The notes below the pieces were generated by a model. It was not told the DNA's origin, made no database searches, and saw only the letters and a list, made by a program, of their open reading frames with translations. This document shows, piece by piece, positions 12,791 through 25,299 of a DNA stretch of 64,000 nt. Origin of the DNA: Heterocephalus glaber (taxonomy: Eukaryota; Chordata; Mammalia; Rodentia; Bathyergidae); NCBI RefSeq assembly GCF_000247695.1, contig NW_004624778.1:10027006-10091005 (forward strand). Direction: 5' to 3'. Position numbers and translations under genes: made by a program. Each line of letters starts with the position of its first letter. The first letter of the stretch is position 1.

Positions 12791-14948
12791 GTACCAGAGA
12801 GCTGAGCTTAACTTTACCCAAATACGATGTGGCAGCCCTGCCTTAGCCTTTTGGTAAGGCTCATCTTATAACTCCTTTTATGTAAGAACTGATTCCTAAA
12901 ATGATAGCTTATTATTTTTGAATATGTTTGTTGTGTACAGTTGGCAGACCAGGGTGTTTCTCTCTGGGACATAGAGAGGTCGAGTGATCTGTCGATTATC
13001 CTATACCAGGATTTTTAGCCCAGGGGTGGATCAGTGATTCAGTAGCTCTAAGGGCTTCCCAGAAATAGTAGGAGGTATGGGAGGTGCTGTGGCCAAGGAG
13101 ATATCCCTGCAGCTGTTAGGAGCCAGGGAAGCTCTGCCATGCCCAGGGCTGGCACTTGGAAGGTAGCTGAGTGTGTGTGATATTGTGACAATGAGGGTCA
13201 TAACCATAGCCACGGCAGAAGGACGGAGAAGTTGGTGGAGGAGATTGCAGGAGTGGTAGAAACAACAGAAGCAGGTGAAGGGTGGATAGAAATGGTGAAG
13301 GAGAAAAACAAAATCGAAGACACTAGAAAGGGTCCAGAGTCCTGACCTAGGTTCCTGGCTCCACATGAGCTCCATATACCCTAAGGAGTAAGACAGGGAG
13401 GTGATGGTGGGTGAGAGGTTTGCTTTGAATGTGCATGTGGGACAGCCAAGCAAAGAATTTAGGGTCTGGAATTGGTAAGAGAGTTTTGGGAACTCTTGCC
13501 ATGGGGAAACCTTTTCCTGAGGGTCCTGGCATCCAGAGCTCCTGCACAAGCCTTTCTGCAGTATCCATGTTCCCTGCTTCCCACTCAGACTGTGATTCTG
13601 CCTGGTGTGTGCACATGTGTACACTCTTAACAGCATCCTCACACATGCCACACATGGCCCTCATACACAGACTCACACACACACCCCTGCATGTATTCAC
13701 ACCTTCATGTATCCGTGCACACCCTCCCCATACACATGTGCATGCACCCACATTCATCTGGTCTTGTATCCACTCCTGCACTCCCCATCCTCACATTATA
13801 TGCTTGTACATTCACACACTCACTCAAACACACTGATAGATGCCTTGCACACACATGCATCCTTACTCATCACACACTCCCGCTCCTGATCAGCTCTTGC
13901 TGAGTAAAGTCAGCCTTTCTTGACCTCCCCAGAGAGGGGCTGCTGCCTGGAAGCTGTGGCACAGCAACAGCCAGGTGGCCCACACTGGAGATGACCCCAG
14001 CCCCTCACTGCCATTCAGTCTTTGGCACAGGCTGGGCCTGACGGGCTGCAGTGAACCTCTAAAAGACTCAAAGCCCTTCTGTTCCTAATTCCAGACCACT
14101 AGGAACCACAAGACCAGATGGCCTTGGAGTGGGACAAATGTCAGGACTGGACAAACCCCAAGAGTGCCCTTTATCTGGTTCGTTGAAGACTGAGGCTCAG
14201 AGAGAGAGCCTGACTTGCTCCAGATCTCCTGCCAGGGCTGGTGGCTGGGAACTAGAGCACTGGATGCCTGTGCCTGGAGCAGAAAGCCTCGGTGTGCCTT
14301 GGCTGAAAGCTGGACCGCAGAGAATCTGATGTGGAATCTCTCCCCTCCTACCCAGAATCTTGACCCTGATGGGGACTCACAAAAATAAAGGGGGAAAGGG
14401 TGGCTGTCTCTCCTGACATCACTCGTGTCATATCTCCAAGCAGCCTAGATTCCTGTAAGGATGACTATTTATGGAACTCTTATTTAAGAGGTATCTAAAA
14501 CCTTTCTTGAACTTGACTTTTGCCCCTGCTGCTGTCTTCTCTTGGGGGGAAATGAGTACTATAAATTGCATCTACCACATAAAGTTATATTTCCTTTCAT
14601 TTGCTTTGAGTTCTCATGTTTGAGATCTCTCTGAGGTCCTGGGATCAGCAGTTGGGGGTCCTGCCTTCCTTTCTGGGGCTGCTGCGTTCTCCTCCTCATA
14701 GAGTGGGACGCCTGAGAGTCCAGCTTCTAAAACTGTCAATCATCTGGAAGAGCCACATTTCTTTGTCTAAACCGGACTCCAGACCGCCCAAATGTGGCTG
14801 CGAATGGTTGGCATGGGGTTGACTTTCTCTCACTTGTTATAGTATTCGCTTGCTCTCTCTCAGATTCTTGCTCTTTCTCTTTCTGATTGGTTCTTGTTGT
14901 TGTAATATGGCTTTATTTCTCCCTCTATTATAAAATCTTGGAACAAGA
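12791..14948. other. Intron 1 block, no gene seen
   Basis: Contains a degenerate CA/CAT-rich stretch at 13600-13870 that creates long artificial reading frames on both strands, and otherwise no recognised element. Confidence 0.5.
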
Positions 14949-14959
14949 AATTTGAAAAA

Positions 14960-15015
14960 GGGCTGGGGATTTAGATCAGTGGTTCCGCTGCCTGCCTCGC
15001 AAGCACAAGGACCTG
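14960..15015 (+). mobile_element. ID-like SINE, 3'-truncated, sense
   Basis: Starts GGGCTGGGGATTTAG and stops at ACCTG without an A tail, yet is flanked by AATTTGAAAAA at 14949-14959 and 15016-15026. Part of a head-to-head SINE pair. Confidence 0.75.
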
Positions 15016-15041
15016 AATTTGAAAAATGTAATTTCCAATCT

Positions 15042-15130
15042 TTTTTTTTTTTTTGGTACTTGGGGATCAAACTTAGGACCTTGCACTTGCCAGGTAGGCA
15101 TGGTCCCACTGAGCTACATCCCTGACCCTT
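15042..15130 (-). mobile_element. ID-like SINE, antisense
   Basis: Poly-T then the ID-like body in antisense. Flanked by AATTTCCAATCT (15030-15041) and AATTTCAAATCT (15131-15142). It lies 26 bp from the preceding sense copy, so the two can pair as an inverted repeat. Confidence 0.88.
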
Positions 15131-15142
15131 AATTTCAAATCT

Positions 15143-16569
15143 TAATCTAAATCATTTCATCCACTAGGACATGTTAGCTTGTTAGTGTTCTTCTGTTTAG
15201 ATTTTCTCCCTAGGCAGAAGAAGTCTTGTTTAGTTTATTGTTTTTTGGCCTTGGAGCCAAAATGCAGTGGACATTTCCAGACCCGAGGCTCAGCAGTGGC
15301 TTGCACAGGGGGAAAAATGAATCACACCTGATATTCCTGATCAGATTTTAAAATTAAGAGCAGTGGAGCACTTGCTAGGAGCTAGCACAGGGCTTGAAGC
15401 CTGGGGCCTATTGAGTAGCTCCTGCTTGTAAGGAGCTTGCATTCCAGTTGGGGTGACAAGATCCACCTGGCTAAAAATGTGGGTGACACCACAGCTATTA
15501 CATCATACCCAGTGAAGGTGTCGAGGCTGCTGGGGCCCTGGCCTACTGAGAAGCACAGAGGCAGATGGTGTCTTTAGGACTTAGGGTGGCAGAGCCCCAC
15601 GGAGATAGTCTGGGAGGCCTTCCTGGGTAGGTGGCAGAGCTGCTGGCTGTGCAGTCTGAGTCACAATGGACAGATGGGTGGGTGGGGTGGGCATTTCAGA
15701 CTTGGGAGACCTTTGGAGGTAGAAAGCACCCGAGTGTTCAGAGGCCCAAATGTAGCTCAGTTAGGTAGGGGGTGGGCTGGTGTCAGCAGTCACTGCTCAG
15801 GTGGGGAGTCTACCCAGGAGTAGGGAATCACAGAAATGGCTGATAAAGCTTCTGTGACTGGGGCTACTGATTCAGGGGAGTGTGAGCAGGAGACATCTTA
15901 GATCTATGTTACAGAGCAGTGAGGCTGCTGTGACGGTGAGGGCATCTGCCTAGGAGCAGGCCCTGCCTGCCACTTCTGGGCCCCACCTGCCCCCTGCTCA
16001 GAGCCAGAGCTGACTTCAGCACACAGAACTGGACTTCCCAGATTCAAATGCCAGGTCTTATCCATTGAGGTCCCCCACCCAGGGCCACCAAGAACACACC
16101 TGCAGGCAAATACATGTAGGTGACTCAGACTGTGCAGTGAGTTAGGGCATACACCTGGGGGACCTGTTTGAGCAGCTCCAAGGGGACATTAAGGAGGGCA
16201 CTCACAGAGTTTGGAGGCTGAACTTAACTAGTACATGCATCATCCTGGTCAGAGTTTAGACCAGTGTTTGTTGGAGCAGTCAGAAGACAGAAGTTGTATA
16301 TCTAGACTAATACACCGCTTACAGAATTGCTGTCGGATCACTTTGTCCATGGTCTCATCTTGGGACACATGGTTGTGAAAAAGCTGGTATTAAAAAAGCT
16401 TGTGCTAAAATTTAAAAAAGCTTGTGCTCAGATAGTCTGTGGTGTACATCATGGTTTATCTGTCTTTCAAGTCATAGCTTAAGTCTTTCTTCAAGCCAAG
16501 CTTTGTGTTGCAAGTCTCAGAACCCTACCCATTGCCTGGTTGCCCATAGGGCCATTTTGTGCTTAAAGT
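15143..16569. other. Intron 1 block, nothing recognised
   Basis: Decayed single-copy-looking sequence. A short direct repeat (TTAAAAAAGCTTGTGCT-like, two copies) lies at about 16389-16429. Confidence 0.45.
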
Positions 16570-16730
16570 TTGTCCAGGGGCAGGTTACTTGACCTCTCTC
16601 ACCTTGGTTAAGTGGGGACAGTAACAACAGCTACACCATGGAGTTTTGAGAATGAAACGAATTGATGCTTGTGAACCGCAAACAGTGCTTGGAATACAGT
16701 CAGTGCAATATAAATGCCATTATTGTAACT
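16570..16730 (-). repeat. MIR SINE, antisense
   Basis: Antisense MIR signature: GGTTACTTGACCTCTCTCAC, GTTAAGTGGGGACAGTAA, then AGTGCTTGGAATACAGTCAG. Confidence 0.55.
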
Positions 16731-16786
16731 ACAGTTTTTTTCGAGCTTGGAAAAGACTATTGTTGCCTTAAAAAAAGCCATAGTCA

Positions 16787-16885
16787 GGCCTGGGGGCATA
16801 GCTTAGTAGTAGAGAGCTTGCCTAGCATATGTGATGTGTGAGGCCCTGGGTCCAATCCTTAGCGCTGCAAAGAAAGAAAAGACAA
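16787..16885 (+). mobile_element. ID/B4-type SINE, sense
   Basis: GGCCTGGGGGCATAGCTTAG to GTCCAATCCTTAGCGCTGC with an A-rich tail. This copy is closer to the classic rodent ID (AGTAGTAGAGAGCTTGCCTAG) than the other SINEs here, so it is probably an older subfamily. Confidence 0.75.
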
Positions 16886-17867
16886 AGGATAGTTTTCAGG
16901 TTTATTTTGTACTTAATGGTTAAGAGGAAAAGAGGGGAACATTAATATGACCCTGTTCTAAGGAGCAGCCACTGATTGAGAATGAACAAGTCCTTGTTTG
17001 ACTGACTGGAGAAACAGGGAAGCTAGAGGATCATTTGAGTTTGCCATATCTGCAGGTAAACAGTGATGACTGTCTCTTTCTTCATTTTTCTGAGGACAGA
17101 GCAGGAAGAATTGAAGCAAAGAGGTGATACAAAGAGTCTGGACTTGACAGAGGAAGAGTCATCTGACGCCAAGTGTTGGGAGGGAGAGGTCAGGGCTCCC
17201 AGCTACCTCTGACCTGCATGGGACCTGGTGCAATGGGGGCACTGTGTGCGGGGAGCCACGGAGCCTCAGGGCCAGGGCTGACTTTGCCTCTGGGTAGCAG
17301 AAGCTGGCTTTCTGCTTCTTATTTCTCACCCTAGGCTGTAGGCAACTCTTATGAAACAAGGATTCAGAGTAGAAGCTCTGAAGGGCCCTTGCTGTCTTCA
17401 CTTTAAGGCAGCCTGGGGATTGTGGCCCATCTTTCTCACAACTTCACAGTAGTTCCTGAGCACAGCCCCTCTGTCAATGGACACTAGTCTTGTATTTATC
17501 AGCTGCAGGGCATATTTTGTACACATCTCTTCAAGGAGCTTTGTGACTTTGTAGGATGCTGAGTGGAGTTGCCAGTCAATAAGGCTTGCGCATTGGTGGT
17601 TTCCACGGTCGTTGCCAAATTATTCTCCACAGAGGTTGCAGAGTCAAACTCCTACTGCCAAGCTGTGGGCCTGTGGTGAGGAGTGGTGGGTGGAGCATCT
17701 TGGCAATGGTTCCAAGCCATTTTACACCTGTAAGGTTATATGGCTTCAGGTTCCTGCCTGGCCCTGCTCCCATTTCTAATTCCAAAGGCTTAGCCAGTCT
17801 TGGTTTTTTAAGTCTCTGCTTTCCCTCAGTGCTGTGCTTTTCTACTCTCTAAATACACCTCATTGGT

Positions 17868-17911
17868 GAGAGAGAGAGAGAGATGGGGGGAGAGAGAGAG
17901 AGAGAGAGAGA
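17868..17911 (+). repeat. (GA)n microsatellite
   Basis: Two GA runs separated by ATGGGGGG. Confidence 0.9.
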
Positions 17912-20900
17912 TTGAGTTCAGGTGCTATTTCTGCGATTGTCATACAACTTCTGTGCTCACACCTGGTGAGGGAAGAAGAGGAAGAGGAAGCCATTCAGTT
18001 GTATGTCATGGTGAAGGCCAGAACCCCTAGGCAGTGAATCTGTGCAGCAGCCAATGTTCTCCTGTGGCCTTCAATTGAAGGCTCACCAGTGAGCTGAAGT
18101 AAGGCTCCTGACAGCCCCTGATGGTGATTTCACCCCAGGATGGTACTGAAAGAGCCTAGATTTTGGCTGTGACCTGAAACCATGCCCAGAAACACTCAAC
18201 TCAATCACCAACAACGGTCCATGGATTTAGATGAAGGGACAGGCAAATGACAAGGACAGACAAATGTAAATCCGTCACCAAGAAAATGTGATCAGACCTA
18301 TGGTTAGCTTGGCTGCCTGTTCTCGTCATTGATATAGTTGGTACACAGTAAACTAGGTAAATTCACTTAATGCATAATTTCCTTCATTGTCCAGGCAGTC
18401 AAAGTGGCCAGCAAGTAATCCCTGGATTCTTTACACTTGCTAGTGTCACATGAACAGGACCCCTCTGTTCCCTCCTCATATTCTTATTTGGAGTCTGGGT
18501 GCCAGCGTGTGCCAGGTGCTGGCTGTGTATGATGGCAGCTGACCAATACCTTGCCTCCACCCTTGGGACTTGCTTGTGACAAAACATAAAGTGGAAAGTG
18601 ACAAGTGTCATAACAACGCAGACAAGCCATGCCTGATAGGTTTAGGCACCCCATAATGATGGCTCTGGCAGTTTGTACTCCCTGAGGATCTGACGATTTT
18701 GAGGGCTTAATGAAGGGAGATAGTCAGAGTAGAAAGGAGAGGACAGCTGTGTGGAGAAGGTGGTGTGAGCCCTTGGGGAGGGAGCTTCAGCTCAGAGCCC
18801 TTGCAGGTTTCATAGGGTCACTGGCAAGTGGCTTTGTGTTGGGCCAGTTCTTGAAAGATAATTGATGGACAGTGGTGTTGGCCAGAGGAAAGAAAGAGAC
18901 AGGTTTCCTAGGGAGCTCTGCATTTGGCCTTTGTCGATGGGATGATGCCATGAGACCATGATTAACAGGACATGTGCTTCTGAGTCTCTTTATTTTCCAC
19001 CCTTGCAATTGACAAGGGGCCACATGGAGTCATTTGCATTTTTTGCAAAGTCTCCTTTACTTCTGATCAACCAATTTCTGCACACATTTTGTAAATTCCT
19101 ACTATGTACCAGCAGTGAGCCTGATGGCTGAAGTCCTGCCTCATGGAGTTGACATTCTATGTGTGTGTTAGTTTTGTGTCCCCACCTGTGACCAGGAACC
19201 CATCCAAAGGAGGGGCACTTGGATCTTACTGGGGGACTTTGAAAGGTCCTCACATTCCAAAGATATGAGGCTCTCCTTGTGGAATTTCAGGCATGGGTCA
19301 GATATTTGGGGCTGCTTATCTAATGCAAACACAGGTATGGGGGCAGAGACCAAGGAAACCAAATTCTACCAAGAAGCTGGATGTACAGGAATTATAGCCT
19401 GGGGCTGGGCATGTGTGAGTGACCTTTACATTCTCTCAAGCCCTTTCTCCTGGACTGTTGCAGACTCAGTAGGAGCAGGAGAGGCTGGGGTGCCCAGCTC
19501 CCTGGAGTGGCATCACTGATGCCAGGCTACCAGGGCTAGAAACCTCTTGTCAGCAGAGTAATTGGATCTGACTTGCAGCAGGCAGAGAGCAGAGGTATTC
19601 AAGTCAGTTGGGGCTATTTTTAAATGCCCTCTCTCCCCAAGTAAGCCTCTTGAGCTCAGCGGGAGAGAACAGCTCATATCTGAGTCCGGGAATCAAAGCA
19701 AATCCCTTTCCCTCCAAGCTGAAGTTCCCTGCCCACCTCAATCTTTCAAAATCAGATTTTAATTTGGGCAGTGGCCCATGAATCCTGCCATGACCATGTG
19801 CCCTGGTGTGGGGAAGGGCTGACTACAGTGGGCAATAGAGTCAGGGAGCGTATCCTGATTTGGGCCTGCTGCCCAGCTAGCTGGAGACAGACCCACAGCC
19901 CTGATCTCTTGGTTGCCTGGCAGCTCCAGACGCTCACCTGTAAGTCTGCAGGCAAACGTCCTTGCCTGCTGCCTCTCCCTTTGACTCTGGATAGCAGCTC
20001 ACAGCTCCCTGTCAGGCTGTGAAGACAGAGCAGAGAGCAGCCACCTTCCTGTCACATTTCCTGCTGGGAGTTGAGCCCCATCCTGCATACCACCCGGGAG
20101 GTGGGGAGGGCTCCGGGAAGGTTGATGATCTGTCAGGCTACCGCCATGGCTATCCTGGCTGTCTGCTTCTTCTCACTTGTTTCTTTCTCTCCCCAGCTCT
20201 CACCCCAGTAGCTGCCTAGGAGATGTCCTCCGACAGGGATGCAGTGGAGACAGGAAGGGCAATCCCTGTCCCCCTTCCTACTCCTGGAGAAGGACAGGCC
20301 ACCTCTGGCAGGTGGTGTCATAGCAGTGGAGGTGTTCACAGCCAGCATGGATAGCACACCTGTGGGCCAGGTGCCACCACATTTTGTGACAGAGGACACA
20401 GAGGCCCAAAGGGGAGTCCTTGGCTGAGGTCATTGGCAGATCCTCCCTCTCCTCAGGACCCCCAAGAGCCCCCTGAATTCTTAAAACTTTGGATGCAAAG
20501 AATGAAGGTTGCTTTGGCCTCCAACAATGCTCCTCTCTGAGCAGATGTCAATGTCCAGGAATCTCCCCATCCTGGTCGGGAGCCAGATTCTGTTCAAGTT
20601 TGTCATGTTAGGTGACAGTTCTTGAGCTCAGTTTTTGGAATCATTTGGTTAAAATATTGCAAGCCCAGGAACTCTGACAGGATCACTTTTCTCTGGAAGA
20701 ATTAGAATAAGCCAGGTTGCTCTGATCTGTTCCAAGTTTACTAATTCCTAAATTTTATAAAGAGCAAGCCCAGCCTATCAGGCAGTGAACCATGTACTGA
20801 TACCCCAGGAGACCTGCGAAGATGTCCCCTACCCCAAAACACCTCTGCTCTAGCCTGTCACACGTACCTGGCCCACACTGCAATGTGGTCAGCTCTTCCT

Positions 20901-21509
20901 TAGCTTTCCTGTGTGTTCTGAGTGGGCCTGCCATCCCCTGGCTTTGGGGTGCTCAGGTCCTTCACAGCTAGTCTCAATTCTGCCTCAATCTGGATTACTG
21001 GCCCTGTGGGCTGGAAACTGTGACAGCAGGGTCACTGCTTTCTTTGAGTCTCAGTTTACTTGTCAAATGGGGAGAGAAGGGCTGAAACTGGAGGAGAGGT
21101 GGGGAAGAGAGTGGTGGGAGCCCTGGGCACCTGATGATGAAGAAGGGCAGAGGAGCATTATCTTTTCCATTTTGCTGTGCTCATGCCCTTAAAAATTATT
21201 TTACTTAAAAAAAAACCAACCTCCTCAGAGTACTTTAAAGGCCACATAATATGTGCATGTGGTACAAAGTCATGTTGGACAAAAGGATGTCTAGAAACCC
21301 ACATCACAGTCCCCTCCCTTCCCTAGCTGCCCAGGTTCTCTCCTCACAGAGAATCACTGTTGTCAGATTTCATAGATCCTTCCAGAAATCATCTGCTTAT
21401 TTACTTTTGCCACACACACACTGTAATCCAAACTGCACAATTTAATTCAAGCTACTGCAGCAGTCTCAGGTTCCTCTCTTAGGAATGCTTGTGGTTGCAT
21501 CTGTGATAC
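17912..21509. other. Intron 1 block, nothing assigned with confidence
   Basis: No exon, no young SINE. A possible MIR trace lies around 19060-19160. Otherwise single-copy-looking. Confidence 0.4.
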
Positions 21510-21755
21510 CAGGCCTCATTTGTGTAAGATGTTTTAGAATTTTCAAAGCACTTTACCCCAGCATATCTCATGTGCCTCCATGGCAGTCCTGGATGTAGAG
21601 ATGGTGATATCCTTACGAGCATTTTGCAGGTCAGGAAGCTGAGGCTGAGAGGTCAAGGTATTTGCTAAGATCACACAGACGGTAAGACTGGATTTGCCCA
21701 ACTCCCCATGCAGATGCATCTCACTGCTTCCTTGAAGGAAGACTTCACTCATCCC
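21510..21755 (+). repeat. MIR SINE, sense
   Basis: Contains AAAGCACTTTACCCCAGCAT, CAGGTCAGGAAGCTGAGGCT, then AGATCACACAGACGGTAAGA, the standard MIR order. Confidence 0.6.
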
Positions 21756-21906
21756 ATATCATGTTGGTAAAGAGCAGATATTCAATTAAAAAATCATAGA
21801 CTAGCAAACCAGGACTCTGGGTAGGTCCTTCCAAGATGCATGCCTGTCTAATCCCAGCAGGCCATGGGGTAGGTAGATACTCAAATGACAGCTACCCTCA
21901 ATGTAC

Positions 21907-21908
21907 AT

Positions 21909-21934
<26 letters not shown>
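21907..21934 (+). repeat. (AC)n microsatellite
   Basis: Uninterrupted AC run. Confidence 0.95.
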
Positions 21935-21939
<5 letters not shown>

Positions 21940-22544
21940 ACACTTGCCTTACAACCCCCCTCCCCTCCTTCAGCACTCAGAAGCGAATCCTGATCCTCTG
22001 GACTCCCCTTGTGACAGTGGTGTTGGAGCAGTGGGGTGGTAGCTAGGAAGGGCTGTATAGAAGGCTGTATTGGGTCTATTAGGAACCCCTCCACCCCTGC
22101 GCCATAGTAAACATCTTTATTTTGTGTAGAGCAGCAATGTAATAGGGTTCACAAACTGACACCCAGGGCTGCAGGAGACTGTGTGATCAGAGCCTCACTG
22201 AAGCTCCACATCCTGCTGGGCCTTTATTCTAGCTCAGAGGCGCCCCACTGGCTTCAGAAGATCTCCCGGAGCCAAACCCAGAAGATGGGGTGGGGGGAAG
22301 CAGAAGCCAAATAAGCCTGTGGGTAGCAGCTGTTTCAGGGCCTGGGAGAATCCCCTCCTGGGACCTAGATGACCTTGGCCAGAGCTTGATTGACACCTGT
22401 TAAAATGCACAAGCCCATGCTAGACCTGAGACCATGACCTCGCCAGTGATTGGCTTAGGGTCCCTTTCCTTGATGTACCTGACCCTTCACTGAGAACATG
22501 ACAGTGCAAGAAAGACAAGCTTGGAATCAGAAGAGCAGGCCCCA

Positions 22545-22740
22545 AATTTCCAGCCTTGGCCATCTGATATTGAGCAAGTCTTTTAACCCCTAGGGACTCA
22601 GTTTCTTCATCTCTAAAGTGGGAATAATCTCCATAATTCACAGCACTGTGCGGTTGTGGGGCAGAGTTTGGGAAACGCTTTGTAAGAGGTGATGTGATTC
22701 ACTTGGGCCATCACAGAGGGACTGAGTAGATTTCACAAAG
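22545..22740 (-). repeat. MIR SINE, antisense
   Basis: Contains GAGCAAGTCTTTTAACCCCT, CTCAGTTTCTTCATCTCTAA and AGTGGGAATAATC, the antisense MIR core. Confidence 0.55.
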
Positions 22741-22920
22741 AAGCTGGTGCACTGGGTGAGAGGACAGATGAGCGAGGAGGCAGGAAACTGTGCCCAGGGC
22801 CCAGGAAATGGTAGCCAACTCTGGATGGGAGCATTAGGATGCCTCGCATTGCACATGCTGGCTACCCCAGCGCTGCGGTTTGTCCTCATCCTTCTTGACT
22901 TTGCTGCTGGCATTTTCACT

Positions 22921-23240
22921 GCTAATTAACATGTCATGGGGGTGGAGAGGAAGAAAAACTCAAAACAATTGATTTGTCTATTTGCCAGCACATCTGGGAA
23001 AAGGCTGGGTGTGGGAGGTCAAAATTGAGGCTAAAAATTTGCTTCCCATTCTCAAGGATACACACAAATCTGTGGGTTCCAGTTCTCTGTTGCTGTTGCA
23101 GATGAAAGCTTTAGAAAATTAATGTTCACCCCCAAACTCTTGAGAGCTGCCAGGAGGGAAAGAAGGCTTTTAAAGCTCTTCTGGCTCTATCAGTAGAGGG
23201 TGATATAGGAACCTGGCTCATGATTAGGGAGCCAATTAAT
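22921..23240. promoter_or_regulatory. Candidate intronic regulatory element
   Basis: Repeat-free, AT-rich block with clustered homeodomain-type cores (CTAATTAAC at 22921, CAATTGATTTG, AAATTAATGTTC, CCAATTAATGTC at the end) and a CAGATG E-box. Such composition is common in developmental enhancers. No conservation data are available here, so this is a suggestion only. Confidence 0.25.
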
Positions 23241-23370
23241 GTCACCCAACCTCCTGTCATCCTCCCATCTAAGCATGCATCCATCTATCCATTCACTCAC
23301 TCATCCTTCCATCTATCAGTCACCCATCTACCCGGAATTCACTGATTACCCAGACTGCACCTAGCCCTGT

Positions 23371-23398
23371 CCTAGCCCTAGCCCTAGCCCTAGCCCTG
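23371..23398 (+). repeat. (CCCTAG)n hexamer array
   Basis: Four to five perfect CCTAGC/CCCTAG units, a telomere-variant-like hexamer, beside imperfect ATCC-type repeats at 23270-23330. Confidence 0.85.
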
Positions 23399-24637
23399 CA
23401 TGGGATGTCAGAGAGAGCAAAGACAAGGATTTTTCCCTATAAGGATTTAGACTCCCATTCAAACTAATTAGAGCCTAACTCAAAATGGAGTCTCTACCTC
23501 ACTAACTGGCAACACTGCTGTAACAGACATCTTTGTCTTTAGGGCAACCACTTCAGAACTTGTCCCTGAAAGCAGCTGCCATTTGTTCAGCACACAATTC
23601 TGCGTGTTGGTCACTAGGGTTAGGCTCAGGTGGGAAGTCCTTTCAGTCTCCTCTGGGTTCACTTGTGTGTCTGTAGTCAGTGGCTAGGGCAGCTGGGACA
23701 GACTGGCCTAGGGTGGCCTCAGCTAGGACAGCCTCTCTCTGCTTCACGTGGCCTCTCATCCTCCAGCAGGACAGACTGGGCTTGTGCTTCGGGCAGAGGC
23801 AGGAGATGGAAAGTGGGAACTGGAAAATCTCTTGAAGTTTAGGCTTGGAAACAGCATGATGTCACTTCCCCTATATTCTGTTGGCCAAAGTTAGTCCCAT
23901 GGTTAAGCCCAGATTCCACCTCTTCATAGGAGGAGCTTGTATGGGTTAATATAAAAGGAGGGGCTCATTTTTGCAAACTATCAACTGCATCATTCTTCTT
24001 GTTGCTCAGGACAAAATACCCGGGGTCCTTCTTGTCCTCTTTCTCTCATGTTCCACATCCAATCCATGAACAAACTGGTCATCTCTACCCTTGAAATGAA
24101 ATACATATTGGATTTGACCATTTCTTCCTCTCCCCCAGCATTACTACCCTGATCCAGGTGCTTGGTTGCTGTTTCCTTTGTCCTCTGCAGTCTATCCTAA
24201 ACATAGCAGACAGAGTCAAATCCTATCACTTCTCTGCTCCTAGACTCACTCAGAGCCAGAGTCAACATTTTTAACGATTGACAAGGTCCTGCATGATTTG
24301 TACCATGATTCCCATGATCTGTCTTTCCTAAACTCCTACCACACAAGCTTCCTAGTGTTCTTCAGAAGTCAGTTTTGCTCAATCACAGACGGGGCCTTTG
24401 TATGTACTGTTAATTTGCCTGGAAAGCACTTTGTCTGGTTATCTTGTGCTCAGTCCTTTACCTCCTTTAGTTCTTTTTGCAAAAGTTATCTTCTCAGTAA
24501 AGGCCTTCCTGGTCATCTTATTTACAACAAAAACATTCCCTCACCCCATCCTTCCTTGCTTCATTTTTTTTCCTACAGCTCTATCATTATCATCAAAGAG
24601 CAGCATATTTTCTTATTTATCTACTTATTGTCTAGAC

Positions 24638-24794
24638 CTGTGCTGTCCAATGAAGAATAAGGTAAGACACAAGTGTCAATTAAATTTTCCTAGTAGCCAC
24701 ATGGAAGAAGATAAAGCAGGTGATATATATTATTTAATCTAATATATCCAGAATATTATTGTTTCAATATGTAATTAATTTTAAGAGTTTTTTC
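24638..24794 (+). mobile_element. hAT-type (MER33-like) DNA transposon, left part
   Basis: Starts CTGTGCTGTCCAATGAAGAA, then CTAGTAGCCACATGGAAGAA and AATCTAATATATCCAGAATA. It is the first half of an element split by a SINE. The family name is from memory and uncertain. Confidence 0.5.
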
Positions 24795-24990
24795 TTTTCT
24801 TTTTTCTTTTTTGCAGGCCCAGGAATTGAACCCAAGGCTTTTATACTGAGCTACATCCCTAGCTCTTTATTTTGAGACAGGGTCTTGCTAAGTCACTAAA
24901 TTGCCCACGCTAGACTCAAACTTGCAATCTTTCTACCTCAGACTACCAAAGTGTTAGGATGATAGGCATATGCCACCTTGTCTGGCTTTA
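24795..24990 (-). mobile_element. B4-like SINE (ID + B1 composite), antisense
   Basis: Antisense ID part (CAGGAATTGAACCCAAGG ... GAGCTACATCCCTAGCTC) followed by antisense B1 part (TTTTGAGACAGGGTCTTGCT ... GGCATATGCCACCTTGTCTG). It sits inside the hAT-type element. Confidence 0.8.
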
Positions 24991-25093
24991 AGAAGTTTTT
25001 TAAAAGCATTATTTTGTACTTAATCTCTGAAGTCTAGTGTATACTTTATGCAACTAGCCATATGTCACATGTGTGGCCATGCTGGGCAATGCA
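24991..25093 (+). mobile_element. hAT-type (MER33-like) DNA transposon, right part
   Basis: Resumes AAGAAGTTTTTTAAAAGC and ends in ATGTGTGGCCATGCTGGGCA, the diverged right end of the element beginning at 24638. Confidence 0.45.
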
Positions 25094-25299
25094 GAATGAG
25101 GTCACAATTTCACAAGGGCCTGGATTTTTGACTGTTTTATTCATGGCTGCATCCATAAATGTAGAACAGTGTTTGGCAGGTATACGATGTGATTTTAAAT
25201 AAATATAACAAATGCTTAAAATTTTTAAAAAATATTTATTACAGTAAAAGACACATTGTGATCCATTTCAAAATACTTGGTGTCCTGAATTGATTCAAA

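Noticed and set aside
13031..13836. Reading frames up to 206 codons around 13-13.8 kb on both strands
   Set aside because: Created by CA/CAT-rich low-complexity sequence. Opposite-strand frames are equally long and no family is recognised.
23950..23957. TATAAAAG motif that could be a TATA box
   Set aside because: Isolated motif without GC boxes, CpG content or a downstream exon; expected by chance in 64 kb.
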